Shown here: in pieces, positions 6,949 through 13,825 of the stretch
Layout of the letters: every line of letters starts with the position of its first letter
Position numbering within the stretch: position 1 is the first letter of the stretch
NCBI GenBank assembly: GCA_026770585.1
Contig: MU646555.1
Coordinates: forward strand, 234,881 to 252,890
Length of the DNA stretch: 18,010 nt
Origin: Baffinella frigidus
Taxonomy: Eukaryota > Cryptophyceae > Cryptomonadales > Baffinellaceae
Direction: 5' to 3'
Position numbers and translations under genes: made by a program
Notes under the pieces: generated by a model
What the model was told of the DNA's origin: nothing
Database searches by the model: none
What the model saw: only the letters and a program-made list of their open reading frames with translations

Positions 6949-7983
6949 ATGGAAGCTGCATACGAAGACATCCCGGAGGCTATCCCTGGGTTGCTTCTAC
7001 ATCCGACCGCAAATATCGAGTCGCGTAACTACGGTGGTGAGACGGCTCTCATCGTCGCAGCCCAGCATGGTAGGATGAATTCTGTTATTGCACTACTAAG
7101 GGCCGGTGCGGCGGTTGACGGTCGCAGCCACGACGGGCGCACAGCGCTGCATTATGCATCCCGAGGAATGCCGGGTATTGTCGAAGGGAATACCAACCGA
7201 TGCAAGACGATCGAGATCCTACTCAATGCTGGTGCCGATATCAACGCTTTGGACATTCACCACGCAACCCCTCTTTACGAGAGCTGCTGTGAAGTTGACA
7301 ATGCTTGTGCAATCCTTCTCCTCCTCCGGAACGGGGCTGACGTCAAAATCTCCGACAATCACGGGATGACTGCTCTTCATTACCTCTGTATTACAGAGCC
7401 TATGGACGTCGAGGCTGTCAAAATGCTGCTCGTGTGTGGCGCAAACCCATTGGTGATCGATCTGGACGGTGACTGCCCAATGCATATGGCATTCCATGGA
7501 GGGAATGCCGTTCATGGGCTAAATTCCGTCCGTGTTCTTGCCGATATGATTGTGTTTAGCGACCTGGACATCTCGACCCCAGACGAAGATGAGAACACGC
7601 TACTTCACAAGTTCGACGGTGACGTTCCTAAGTTCGAGTGGCTACTCGAAATGGGTATCACAATGGAGAGCCGGAATATCGATGGCAACACGCCACTACA
7701 TTCTCTCGCTGGAAGTAACGAGATGGGTTGTATTCGGTGTATGCAGCTCTTATTGAACGCATGGGTTTCGACAAATACCCTCAATTACGACGGCTTTACC
7801 GCAAGACAGGTCGCGGAACTAGCCAACCATCACGAGGTTGTCGAGCTCCTAGACCTTCATGAAGCTAAGATCCAGGAACGGTGGATTTCAGTAGCGATGG
7901 GCCAACACAAACGGCTAGGTGCAAATTCGTTGCTTAGGCTTTTCGATCAGGAGGTTTTGAGGATGGTTTTGAGGTTCTGCTGA
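6949..7983 (+). CDS. Ankyrin-repeat protein
   Basis: The 344-residue product carries about eight ankyrin repeats from residue ~28 to ~310. Typical consensus pieces are GGETALIVAAQHG, GRTALHYAS, ILLNAGADINALD, GMTALHYLC, GNTPLHSLA and a final diverged GFTARQVAELANHHEVVELL. The C-terminus has the box AMGQHKRLGANSLLRLFD followed by QEVLRMVL; I recall similar boxes at the end of ankyrin proteins in stramenopile and haptophyte algae. Ankyrin arrays bind other proteins; no enzymatic domain is visible, so no specific role can be assigned. The frame is open upstream to 6730 except for the TGA just before this start. The gene converges on the zinc-finger gene, with 132 bases between stops and an AATAAA at about 8068. 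Confidence 0.85.
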   Translation: MEAAYEDIPEAIPGLLLHPTANIESRNYGGETALIVAAQHGRMNSVIALLRAGAAVDGRSHDGRTALHYASRGMPGIVEGNTNRCKTIEILLNAGADINALDIHHATPLYESCCEVDNACAILLLLRNGADVKISDNHGMTALHYLCITEPMDVEAVKMLLVCGANPLVIDLDGDCPMHMAFHGGNAVHGLNSVRVLADMIVFSDLDISTPDEDENTLLHKFDGDVPKFEWLLEMGITMESRNIDGNTPLHSLAGSNEMGCIRCMQLLLNAWVSTNTLNYDGFTARQVAELANHHEVVELLDLHEAKIQERWISVAMGQHKRLGANSLLRLFDQEVLRMVLRFC

Positions 7984-8115
7984 TGGAAGCTACAGGGGCT
8001 GTACTAGGCTTAGATTTGGCCCTAGGGTCTATGCTGGGATTTGTTGCCGACATGTAATCGTGTCGAAATAAACGTGTTTTAATTACACACACACACAACC
8101 ATTCCCCCAACCGTG
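7984..8115. other. Convergent 3' intergenic region
   Basis: This short spacer between the ankyrin stop (7983) and the zinc-finger stop (8116) holds AATAAA at about 8068, a possible polyadenylation signal for the + gene, and an (AC)7-8 microsatellite at about 8082-8097. I looked for a SECIS-like element that could serve the in-frame TGA and saw no convincing core. Confidence 0.5.
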
Positions 8116-9195
8116 TCACGGAACCATCTGGACCGCCACCTTTTTCTGTTTCTTCTTCGAAGGTTCTTGGATACAGCCCTTTGTGCCTTGATTTGGGGTG
8201 GTTGTTGCGAGCTTGCGAGCCGCGTGTCGCTTTTTCTTTACCGCTGCATTGTTTTTGTTAAGTCGTTTCACCTCCTTTTGGTCTGCCAGTACAGACGGTG
8301 CGTCGCGGAACGGCTTCTTATGGCCGCGCACCACGACGTTAAACACCATTTCCTTCCCGTTCTTGTTACCAACGACTGTCGCAGATAGAAGTCGGGGAAG
8401 CGTCGGAGTAGGGTCTTTGGGGTCGATTTCGTCAGCAAAAACCTGGTTGTGCGTCTCTATCAACGTCACGGCGAGTGAGTATATGATCTTTTCACCGTTC
8501 GCGCGGCGTTTCTTCTCATACTCGGTTTCAGACCCAGGCAATCGAGACCCAGCACCTGCCTGCTGGTGGAGACGAACACCGTGTGCCACCCCCAGGTCCT
8601 CGATGTAGTACTGCGCCTCTCCTTCGAGGCTCGTGATGTCGTAGCGATTGTCCGAGGTCTTCAGAACATACGTTTCACAAACACTAGCGGCCTCAGCGTA
8701 CGTAAAGCGTCGCAAATCTCCTGTGTCCGTTTCGATTCTCCACAATGGGTTACGCTGAACATCGTGCAAAAATACGATGCTCTCCGGGCATTTCTCTTCC
8801 TCCCCCGGTGTGACGGTCTGCATTGTAGTCCAGAAATACACCGCGAAAGTGCTATTCCCCACACGGTTCGAGAGCACATCTATAAGCGACGTATTCCCAT
8901 GGCGCTTAATCCAAGTGGCGACTGTCGCTTCTCCAGACGAACCCAGGAGAGCACCCGCCGGACTTCCAATCAGCGCTGCGATTTCTTCGTCCCGTGAGAC
9001 TCCGTCGATCTCGCCGAATTTTGAAGGCGCACCGCCATTTTTTGCCCAGAACGCATCGCGTTCGGCGCGTTCTTTTGTTCGCTTTTCCCGCTTGCGTTGG
9101 TTGGCTGCTTCGAGAAACGCGAGGCGCCTCTTGTCGTTTTTCGGGGCACACTTATGAAGATAATGGGAGTTGCGGTTGGAGTTCTTGGGGTAACC
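8116..9195 (-). CDS. C-terminal part of C2H2 zinc-finger protein, after the frame break
   Basis: This frame is open from 9195 down to TGA 8116 (about 359 codons) with no ATG near its upstream end, so it is a continuation of the frame starting at 9821. Its first residues, NSHYLHKC, provide the second half (H-x4-C) of a zinc finger whose CKGC half is in the other frame. Then follow a basic helix (KRRLAFLEAANQRKREKRTK), acidic and hydrophobic stretches (IAALIGSPAGALLGSS; STFAVYFWTTMQTV), a globular region with KIIYSLAVTLIETHNQVFADE, and a Lys-rich end (EPSKKKQKKVAVQ) likely to be a nuclear localisation signal. A valine GTG at 8877 is inside the domain, not a start. Role beyond nuclear, DNA- or RNA-binding association is unknown. 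Confidence 0.75.
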   Translation of the reverse strand, partial: GYPKNSNRNSHYLHKCAPKNDKRRLAFLEAANQRKREKRTKERAERDAFWAKNGGAPSKFGEIDGVSRDEEIAALIGSPAGALLGSSGEATVATWIKRHGNTSLIDVLSNRVGNSTFAVYFWTTMQTVTPGEEEKCPESIVFLHDVQRNPLWRIETDTGDLRRFTYAEAASVCETYVLKTSDNRYDITSLEGEAQYYIEDLGVAHGVRLHQQAGAGSRLPGSETEYEKKRRANGEKIIYSLAVTLIETHNQVFADEIDPKDPTPTLPRLLSATVVGNKNGKEMVFNVVVRGHKKPFRDAPSVLADQKEVKRLNKNNAAVKKKRHAARKLATTTPNQGTKGCIQEPSKKKQKKVAVQMVP

Positions 9196-9821
9196 CTACA
9201 TCCTTTGCACTTGTACTTGGTTCTCGCGGGGTCGCCGGGCGGTGAACAAACCGCGGCCCAGTGGTCGTCGCGGGTTTGGGCTGTTTTGAAGGCCATCGAG
9301 CAAACCGTGCACTTGTGATCGCGGTCGTCGCTGTGGGTTTGTAGTGTGTGTTGCTTCAAGTGATCGGGTCGGTTGAAGACCGCGGGGCAGTCCGGGCACG
9401 GATAATCGCGGACGTCGCTGTGGATTTTGTTATGTCGCTCCAGGTCAACGGGTCGTTCAAACTTACACTCGCATTTAGTTCCTTTGTCGATATGGTCGCA
9501 GACGTTGCGATAGAATTTTTCGTGTATAAATTCAACGTGTGCTTTGAGCTCGCCCGGGCTGTTCTTTATCACGTTGCAACCGGACCACTTACATTCGTGC
9601 TTCGGATATACGCGCTTCTTCTTCTCCTTCTTTGTGTCGTCACCGCAGTCTTCGATTTCTTCTTCCGGTTCGGCACTTGTGGTATCATCGTCCATGCTCA
9701 CAGTCTCTGTGTTAGTCTGTGTCGTGGAGACCGGCGGCGTCGGTGTACTGCAATCCACGTCGTCTATTTTGCGTTTCGTTGGGAAGTGTGCAGACGGATC
9801 TGGTTCTTCGTTGCCACACAT
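8970..9821 (-). CDS. C2H2 zinc-finger protein, N-terminal part with zinc fingers
   Basis: The start ATG is at 9821. Residues 1-60 are acidic and Ser/Thr-rich; residues 64-71 are basic (KKEKKKRV). Four fingers follow: C77, C82, H95, H100; C108, C117, H130, H134; C142, C145, H158, H163 (classical C-x2-C-x12-H-x4-H); and C171, C174, H187, C192 (C2HC). A fifth opens with C205 and C208, but this frame then turns into Arg/Thr/Ser-rich text (from about residue 210, near base 9192) with no His/Cys partner. The partner residues are in the frame 8116-9195. C2H2 proteins usually bind DNA, so a nuclear regulator is likely. The linkers (HSDVRDYPC, HSDDRDHKC) resemble TGEKP-type linkers loosely. True coding in this frame probably ends near 9190; the rest to 8970 is out of frame. 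Confidence 0.85.
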   Translation of the reverse strand: MCGNEEPDPSAHFPTKRKIDDVDCSTPTPPVSTTQTNTETVSMDDDTTSAEPEEEIEDCGDDTKKEKKKRVYPKHECKWSGCNVIKNSPGELKAHVEFIHEKFYRNVCDHIDKGTKCECKFERPVDLERHNKIHSDVRDYPCPDCPAVFNRPDHLKQHTLQTHSDDRDHKCTVCSMAFKTAQTRDDHWAAVCSPPGDPARTKYKCKGCRVTPRTPTATPIIFISVPRKTTRGASRFSKQPTNASGKSEQKNAPNAMRSGQKMAVRLQNSARSTESHGTKKSQR

Positions 9822-9975
9822 GTTTGTGTCCGGTTGTTTGTCTTTGATTCGGGGTTGTGGAACGGGTCTGAATGTATGTAGACAGTCTATGTTTTTGTCG
9901 GGTGATGTTAGGGGTGGGCACCTTCCCGCGCAGGACTTTGAACTGCTCCTTGGAAAGGACCGTCCTCCATTCCTC
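9822..9975 (-). promoter_or_regulatory. 5' flank of zinc-finger gene with shared 26-bp motif
   Basis: The 5' flank of the minus-strand zinc-finger gene has no clear TATA box. Bases 9900-9925 (GGGTGATGTTAGGGGTGGGC then ACCTTC) match a sequence at the start of the coiled-coil gene (from 2825) with one mismatch. The match is too long for chance and is probably a dispersed telomere-like repeat; a shared promoter element is the less likely alternative. Confidence 0.4.
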
Positions 9976-10100
9976 CTGGGTTCGGGGTTCGGGTTTCGGG
10001 TTTCGGGTTTCGGGTTTCGGGTGTAGGGTGTAGGGGTGTATGGTGTAGGGTGTGGGGTGTAGGTGTAGGATGTAGGGTGTAGGGTGTAGGGTTTAGGGCG
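9975..10100 (+). repeat. Telomere-like variant tract with four perfect TTTCGGG copies
   Basis: Bases 9994-10021 are four exact TTTCGGG heptamers, preceded by TTCGGGG/TTCGGG and followed by GTGTAGGG variants to about 10095. The homogeneous C-for-A variant implies that a variant heptamer was amplified locally, as happens in proximal telomere regions. Confidence 0.85.
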
Positions 10101-10124
10101 CAGTGAGTCCTCTAGGAGTTCGCT

Positions 10125-10215
10125 CCAAATCCTAAACCCTGCAAAAAAAACCTAAACACTCAACACTAAACACTAAACCCTAAACCCGAAACCCCAACAC
10201 CTAACCCGAAACCCC
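10125..10215 (-). repeat. Degenerate CCCTAAA block, C-rich on + strand
   Basis: This block contains CCTAAACACTCAACACTAAACACTAAACCCTAAACCCGAAA-type sequence, given here as motif types only: ACACTAAAC, CCCTAAA and CCCGAAA. It faces the preceding G-rich tract head-on, with only about 25 unique bases between them. Confidence 0.7.
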
Positions 10216-10289
10216 TAATCGCATGGCTCGTCTTTTTCTGATTTGTACCAGGGGTCGCCGGGTTTCCGCCGACTCAAGGATGAGTCTGG

Positions 10290-10400
10290 GGGCAGGTTCA
10301 GGGTTTAGGGCTTAGGGTTTAGGGCTTAAGTTGTATGGCTTAGGGCTTAGGGGTTTGCGGGCAGACTTCGTGTAGGGGATAGGGGTTAGGGTGTGGGAGA
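10290..10400 (+). repeat. Degenerate telomere-like block, G-rich on + strand
   Basis: GGGTTTAGGGCTTAGGG-type sequence runs over about 10297-10330, with scattered GGGCTTAGGGG and GGGGTTAGGG to about 10395. Orientation is again reversed relative to the previous block. Confidence 0.7.
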
Positions 10401-10454
10401 CAGACCTCACTCTTCTCGACGGACATTCTGGGAGAGGGGGTCGACGAGATCGCC

Positions 10455-10594
10455 CTGCACCCCGCACCATTCCGACTCACTCGCTACCTAGCGATGTCTC
10501 AGTCTTTTTCGGCTCACCGATTTGGTGAGTCAGGGGGGTTGAGCTCCACAGTTGACGCATTTGTACCGCAAACCCAGCATGTCAACTTGAGAAT
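10455..10594. repeat. ~140-bp inverted repeat, left arm
   Basis: This arm aligns with the reverse complement of 11733-11868. Identical cores include GTCTCAGTCT, GGCTCACC-ATTTGGTGAGTC (one substitution) and ATTTGTACCGCA. The arms are about 1.15 kb apart, diverged by substitutions and small indels. The minus strand of this arm encodes the ZZ-like fragment at 10530-10625. Confidence 0.75.
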
Positions 10595-10625
10595 GGTGAC
10601 AAACCCCAGTGACGCAGCGCTTGGA
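10530..10625 (-). pseudogene. ZZ-type zinc-finger-like fragment
   Basis: The minus-strand frame ends in RCVTGVCHHSQVDMLGLRYK followed by CVNCGAQPP and a stop. The G-x-RYKC-x-x-C signature with upstream Cys residues is the hallmark of ZZ zinc fingers (…GIRYKCxxC…). The expected D-x-D-L-C end is missing, because the frame stops right after CVNC, so the finger is truncated. The frame is open upstream to ATG 10916, but that part is GC-rich and has low-complexity Ala/Ser/Arg content. The other arm of the inverted repeat (+ strand, about 11741-11790) encodes a decayed version (GMRYKSVYF), in which both Cys are lost. Likely remnants of a repeated gene or transposon-borne domain. Confidence 0.5.
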
Positions 10626-11264
10626 ATCTGAGCAATCTCTATCTCTTTGCTCCGCGCTGTTTCGGATCAGTTCCACCGAGGAAGGCTTCGACCCCTTGTT
10701 TCTGATCAGTTTCGGGTACTCTCGACCCCCGCCTCCGAACAGCAGCAAACCCAGAAAGGTGGTGGTATGAACGGGCGAGGATGACCTCGGAGCGAGAACA
10801 GCAGCGGCTCCAAGCGAGGAGACGAGGGGCGAGGCGCGGCGAGCGAGGAGAGCACGAACGCCCGAGCAGACAGCACAGAGGCGCCGAGAACAAGCCCACA
10901 AGAGCGCTTTCTGCATGGAGAGCCACAAAAAATAAATCCACCGGACCCTAAACCACGACCCCTAAACCCCTGACACAGATGGGCCCGCTGCGGCCCCCCC
11001 CGAACAAGCGAGGCACATGGGTGGGTTTTAGAATCAACCTTAGGAGTTTCGTTTGGGGTTACATAATCAACTTTAGGAATAACATTAGGATCAACGTTCG
11101 CGAATATCGGTAAGAACATGTTCCACCAAACGGTCCTACAGTAGGGCCAGTCGTAGAAGTATAAGTGTGTAACTCCTGCAGATAACCCATGAGTTCGTAG
11201 GGACAAAGGGTTGTTCCTACGGAGGGACACAGCGTTGTCCTTACGAAACCTGGTTAAAATCTGA
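10626..11264. other. Region between inverted-repeat arms, no confident gene
   Basis: The stretch is GC-rich and purine-biased at 10740-10920, then AT-richer. It contains a short imperfect repeat of CCTAA[AG]GTTGAT on the minus strand (about 11037-11100) and the third copy of the CCGTAGGAAC-type hairpin at 11196-11221. Minus-strand frames of up to 190 codons are open but have no recognisable domain and mixed low-complexity composition, so I do not call them genes. Confidence 0.45.
11196..11221. repeat. Conserved hairpin, copy 3
   Basis: CGTAGGGAC (11196-11204) pairs with GTTCCTACG (11213-11221) around an 8-base loop, with one G-T pair. Length, loop size and sequence match the hairpins at 675-702 and 12209-12236, in the opposite orientation by flanking sequence. 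Confidence 0.65.
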
Positions 11265-11470
11265 CCCCCAGACCCCAAACCTCAAACCCTAAACCCCACT
11301 CCCTGAACCCGACACCCTGAACCCTCAACCCCGCACCCTAAACCTCGAACCCCAAACCCTAAACCTTCAACCCCAAACCCTAAAACCCAAACCCTAAACC
11401 CTAAACCCTGAGCCCTAAATCCTGAACCCTAAACCCTAAACCCTACACACTAAACCTTAAACCCTTTGGT
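11265..11470 (-). repeat. Degenerate CCCTAAA block, C-rich on + strand
   Basis: A long run of CCCTAAA, CCCCAAA, CCCTGAA and CCTCAA variants from about 11265 to 11466. The best-preserved part is about 11375-11440. Diverged interstitial telomeric sequence in the opposite orientation to 10290-10400. Confidence 0.85.
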
Positions 11471-11500
11471 ATCCAACCAGGATTCCCTTCGTAAACCCTT

Positions 11501-11625
11501 TTGGATCCCAAGCGAGAAAAAGGCATTACTCTCAACTGATGATCAAACTCTATCGGATTCCAAAAAAGAAGAATGCATGACTCAGCAGGTAGTCAGGCCC
11601 TATTGGATTCTGTCAAAGCACTCTG
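11501..11625. repeat. Imperfect ~51-bp repeat
   Basis: TTGGATCCCA (11501), ATCGGATTCCA (11552) and ATTGGATTCTG (11602) mark units with spacing of 52 and 50 bases, each followed by an A/G-rich stretch and a CTCA-type segment. The units are highly diverged, so this is an old minisatellite at best. Confidence 0.4.
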
Positions 11626-11629
11626 GTGT

Positions 11630-11735
11630 GAACCCTGAACCCTGAACCCTGAACCCTGAACCCTCAACTCTCAACTCTCAACTTTCAACTTTCAACCCTC
11701 AACCCTAAATCCTGAACCCTGAATCCTTAACTATT
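11630..11735 (-). repeat. CCCTGAA / CTCTCAA telomere-like block
   Basis: Four near-perfect CCCTGAA heptamers (about 11634-11662) are followed by TCAACTCTCAACTCTCAAC and CTTTCAACTTTCAAC-type sequence. The heptamer period is kept while the sequence changes, indicating local amplification of successive variants of the telomere repeat. Confidence 0.75.
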
Positions 11736-11868
11736 CTGAAGTTGAGATGCAGGGTATGCGGTACAAATCCGTCTACTTCGGACCGGGAAAGAGCCCGACT
11801 CACCAAATTGGTGAGCCCAAATAGACTGAGACAGAGGTAGAAAGTGAGAGTGGGATGGTGCAGTGCAG
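11733..11868. repeat. ~140-bp inverted repeat, right arm
   Basis: Reverse-complement partner of 10455-10594. It contains the near-palindrome CTCACCAAATTGGTGAG (about 11809-11825), conserved in both arms, and on the + strand a degenerate RYK-containing frame corresponding to the ZZ-like fragment. Confidence 0.75.
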
Positions 11869-12048
11869 ACACTACGGAGGAACAGGTCGAAAAATCAGTA
11901 AATAAAATGTCTTGTACCGAGCATTTCTTAATGCGTGCCGCGAAATTACATGGACCGAGCTGCGAAGCCCACCGTGTGGAGCGTTTCCCCCAAAGCAGGA
12001 TACGTTTCTAGACCCCGCGACGAGTTGCATGGAGAGACCTGTATTACC

Positions 12049-12090
12049 GATTACTGATTACTGAATTTATTAAAGAGGGTTCGCCGTTAT
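12049..12090 (+). repeat. 42-bp terminal inverted repeat, left
   Basis: The sequence starts GATTACTGATTACTGAATTT and ends AAGAGGGTTCGCCGTTAT. It matches the reverse complement of 14310-14351 at 41 of 42 positions. The similarity stops abruptly at both ends, as expected for terminal inverted repeats. No target-site duplication is obvious just outside the pair. Confidence 0.85.
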
Positions 12091-12194
12091 ACCAACACGA
12101 AAGGTTTGAGCCATTTGCACGGCCGCCATGCATGCCCCCCCCCGAGGCTGTGTCCAAGTCTCGACGACGAGAGAGGTCATGTGCACTCTACATG

Positions 12195-12315
12195 TTGGGC
12201 TACGTTATCCGTGGGGACCTGCCTATGTCCCTACGGTATCGCCTACCGCAGGGCCTGTGGATTATTCACTTATGAGTTATTCACGAAACCCTTCGAAGCC
12301 CGCTGTGTGGGAGGG
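12195..12315. repeat. Hairpin-containing repeat, copy 2
   Basis: CCGTGGGGAC (12209-12218) pairs with GTCCCTACGG (12227-12236) around an 8-base loop, exactly the geometry of the hairpin at 675-702. It is followed by GCCTACCGCAGGGCC, matching GCCTACCGTAGGGTCC of copy 1, and a CCCTTCGAAGCCCGCTGTGT end that is the reversed left end of copy 1. Confidence 0.7.
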
Positions 12316-12725
12316 AGCTCGAACAACCTACAGGACCTAAAGGACCCCCCGCCGAATGTACGGCGTCGTATGGAACACGCGCGCGCCCCCCCATCGAGCT
12401 TGCGAGCCCCCCGCGAGCGGCTCCCCGCCGCCAGCGGGCTACCGCCCTGCGCCTGCCCGCGCGCCCCCCGAGACGCGCCACGCAATGCTTCGTTCACAGC
12501 GCTGCTCGTGAGCACCGCCGTCTTGCCAGACACGTCGCGTGGCGCGGCGTTCGGGAGGGTGCGGTACGCGGGGGGCTCGTCCGTTGTGCCGTCGGGCCAC
12601 CCCCCTCCTCGGAATTGGCCACGACGGGTTCGGGGGCGCTCCCCCGCCGATCGCACGGCTCCCCGCGCTGGCGCCGCGCCGCTAGCGGGCACGCGTCCAA
12701 GGACCATCCGCGAGCAGGCTTGTGC

Positions 12726-13367
12726 CTATCGAGCGCCCTTGGCCGCCGACAGCTTGGCAATGCCCTTGAAATCCGCATCCGACAAGCCCCCCACATTTGT
12801 GAGACTGCCCCTCCTCCCCGACCGTACAGAACTGGAGGGCAAGGAAGGGCTGTCCGACCGCGTTTCCTCCAGACTTTTGACACTGAACCTCCTTCCTGAC
12901 CGTTGGACAGGACTGAACCGTCCGCCAGCGGGACTGGGGCCCTGCAGTTGCGGCATGGACATCCTCCTGGACGGCGTGCGGGCGGGAGGGATCGCGAAAG
13001 TGCGAGAGCGGGGCCCAGAGAGAGGTTCAAAGACCACATCGCCGTCCTTGTGCCGCTCTTGAAAAGGCTCGTCCGTGCTCTCGACGCTCTTCCTCCTCCA
13101 CAAGGTCAAGACCGCGGGCACGAGATAGTGCAACTTGTTTCGGATGCGAGTGAAGAGGTTCTCCTGCACATCGTCGCCACCTTTCTCTTTGGCGACGAAA
13201 GAAAACTTGCGAATGGGGACTCGAGCGCTTGCGGGAGACTGAAAACCCGTCCGGACTTCCCCTCGCAGAGGCTCCGGAAGTCCCTCGAAGCTGTTGCGCC
13301 GGGTGTAATCCAGTGCAGAGTTGCGCCACAGTTGCTCGGAAGGAGGGATGGACTCGTCGTTTGCCAT
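12726..13367 (-). CDS. Basic protein with six R-[RK]-x-S kinase-type sites
   Basis: The 213-residue ORF starts at ATG 13367 in a strong eukaryotic context (GTGCCATGGC) and ends at TAG 12726. Six serines are in R-[RK]-x-S context: RRNS (S26), RKFS (S56), RRKS (S94), RRMS (S137), RRFS (S162) and RRGS (S188). Several S/T-P sites are also present. This is the consensus of PKA and other basophilic kinases, so the product is probably a regulated, largely disordered phosphoprotein. FEGLPEPLRGEV at residues 27-38 loosely recalls the start of a TBC (RabGAP) domain, but the rest of such a domain is absent. No domain is recognised. The same frame stays open after the TAG for about 150 codons (to 12270), but that sequence is GC-rich and low-complexity. 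It could be 3'-truncated or read past an acquired stop. Confidence 0.65.
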   Translation of the reverse strand: MANDESIPPSEQLWRNSALDYTRRNSFEGLPEPLRGEVRTGFQSPASARVPIRKFSFVAKEKGGDDVQENLFTRIRNKLHYLVPAVLTLWRRKSVESTDEPFQERHKDGDVVFEPLSGPRSRTFAIPPARTPSRRMSMPQLQGPSPAGGRFSPVQRSGRRFSVKSLEETRSDSPSLPSSSVRSGRRGSLTNVGGLSDADFKGIAKLSAAKGAR

Positions 13368-13675
13368 GGCACAGCCAACAAATGCTCAACGCGTGAGGAG
13401 GTCGGGAGCGAAGGGACGGTCGAGGCGTCCTATCCTACACGACGATTCCCTTCAACCGTTGAAAGTCTTTTTACTACACGATTTACAACACAAGATACGG
13501 TCAGCTCTAGGCGTTCTCAAGGTCAGCTCTAGGCGTTCGGAATACTCGTACGCAGCCCTTGAGAAGGGCAAGACTCCGGGGGTGCTGCAAATGTGCTGGG
13601 TGAAGTGGAAGGCTTCGTATCCTACAAACCACGAATTCCCTTGCCCTTGGCCAAAAATCCCCCTTGCCCTTGGCA

Positions 13676-13825
13676 TACCGGTACGACCTTTATGATAGCT
13701 AGGATCCTACCGAGCTCGATAGGTGCTACATGTACGAGCTCGAAGCCCCTGGCCTACGAGCTCAATTTACAAGCTCGTAAAAAAAAAGTACACATTTCTA
13801 CCGGTACGAGCTCGTAGGATCCGGC
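13676..13825. repeat. Foldback cluster of GAGCTC and GGATCC palindromes
   Basis: Bases about 13704-13727 (GGATCCTACCGAGCTCGATA) and 13799-13823 (CTACCGGTACGAGCTCGTAG then GATCC) are imperfect inverted repeats. Between them, TACGAGCT (13755-13762) and AGCTCGTA (13772-13779) form a perfect 8-bp hairpin with a 9-base loop. ACCGGTACGA occurs at both ends. A strong tendency to fold is clear; the function is unknown. Confidence 0.65.

Noticed and set aside
8047-8060. 14-base match CCGACATGTAATCG with 17893-17906
   Set aside because: One 14-base match between two places in 18 kb is within chance expectation.
7984-8110. SECIS element to decode the in-frame TGA as selenocysteine
   Set aside because: No ATGA/AA/GA core in a suitable hairpin was found. 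The short CTAGGC...GCCCTAG pairing is not enough.
10706-11278. 190-codon minus frame
   Set aside because: It runs through repeat-like and purine-biased sequence, with only a short VDPNVIPKVDYVTPNETPKV repeat. No domain; not called.
12270-12707. 145-codon minus frame in phase with the RRxS gene after its stop
   Set aside because: It is in the same frame, but GC-rich with Ala/Gly/Arg low complexity. Phase agreement may be chance, so it is only mentioned as a possible read-past extension.
12106-13062. 318-codon + strand frame
   Set aside because: It lies antisense to the 12726-13367 minus-strand gene in GC-rich sequence. Composition is Pro/Arg/Ala with no domain, and its start is inside the hairpin repeat. 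It is a shadow.
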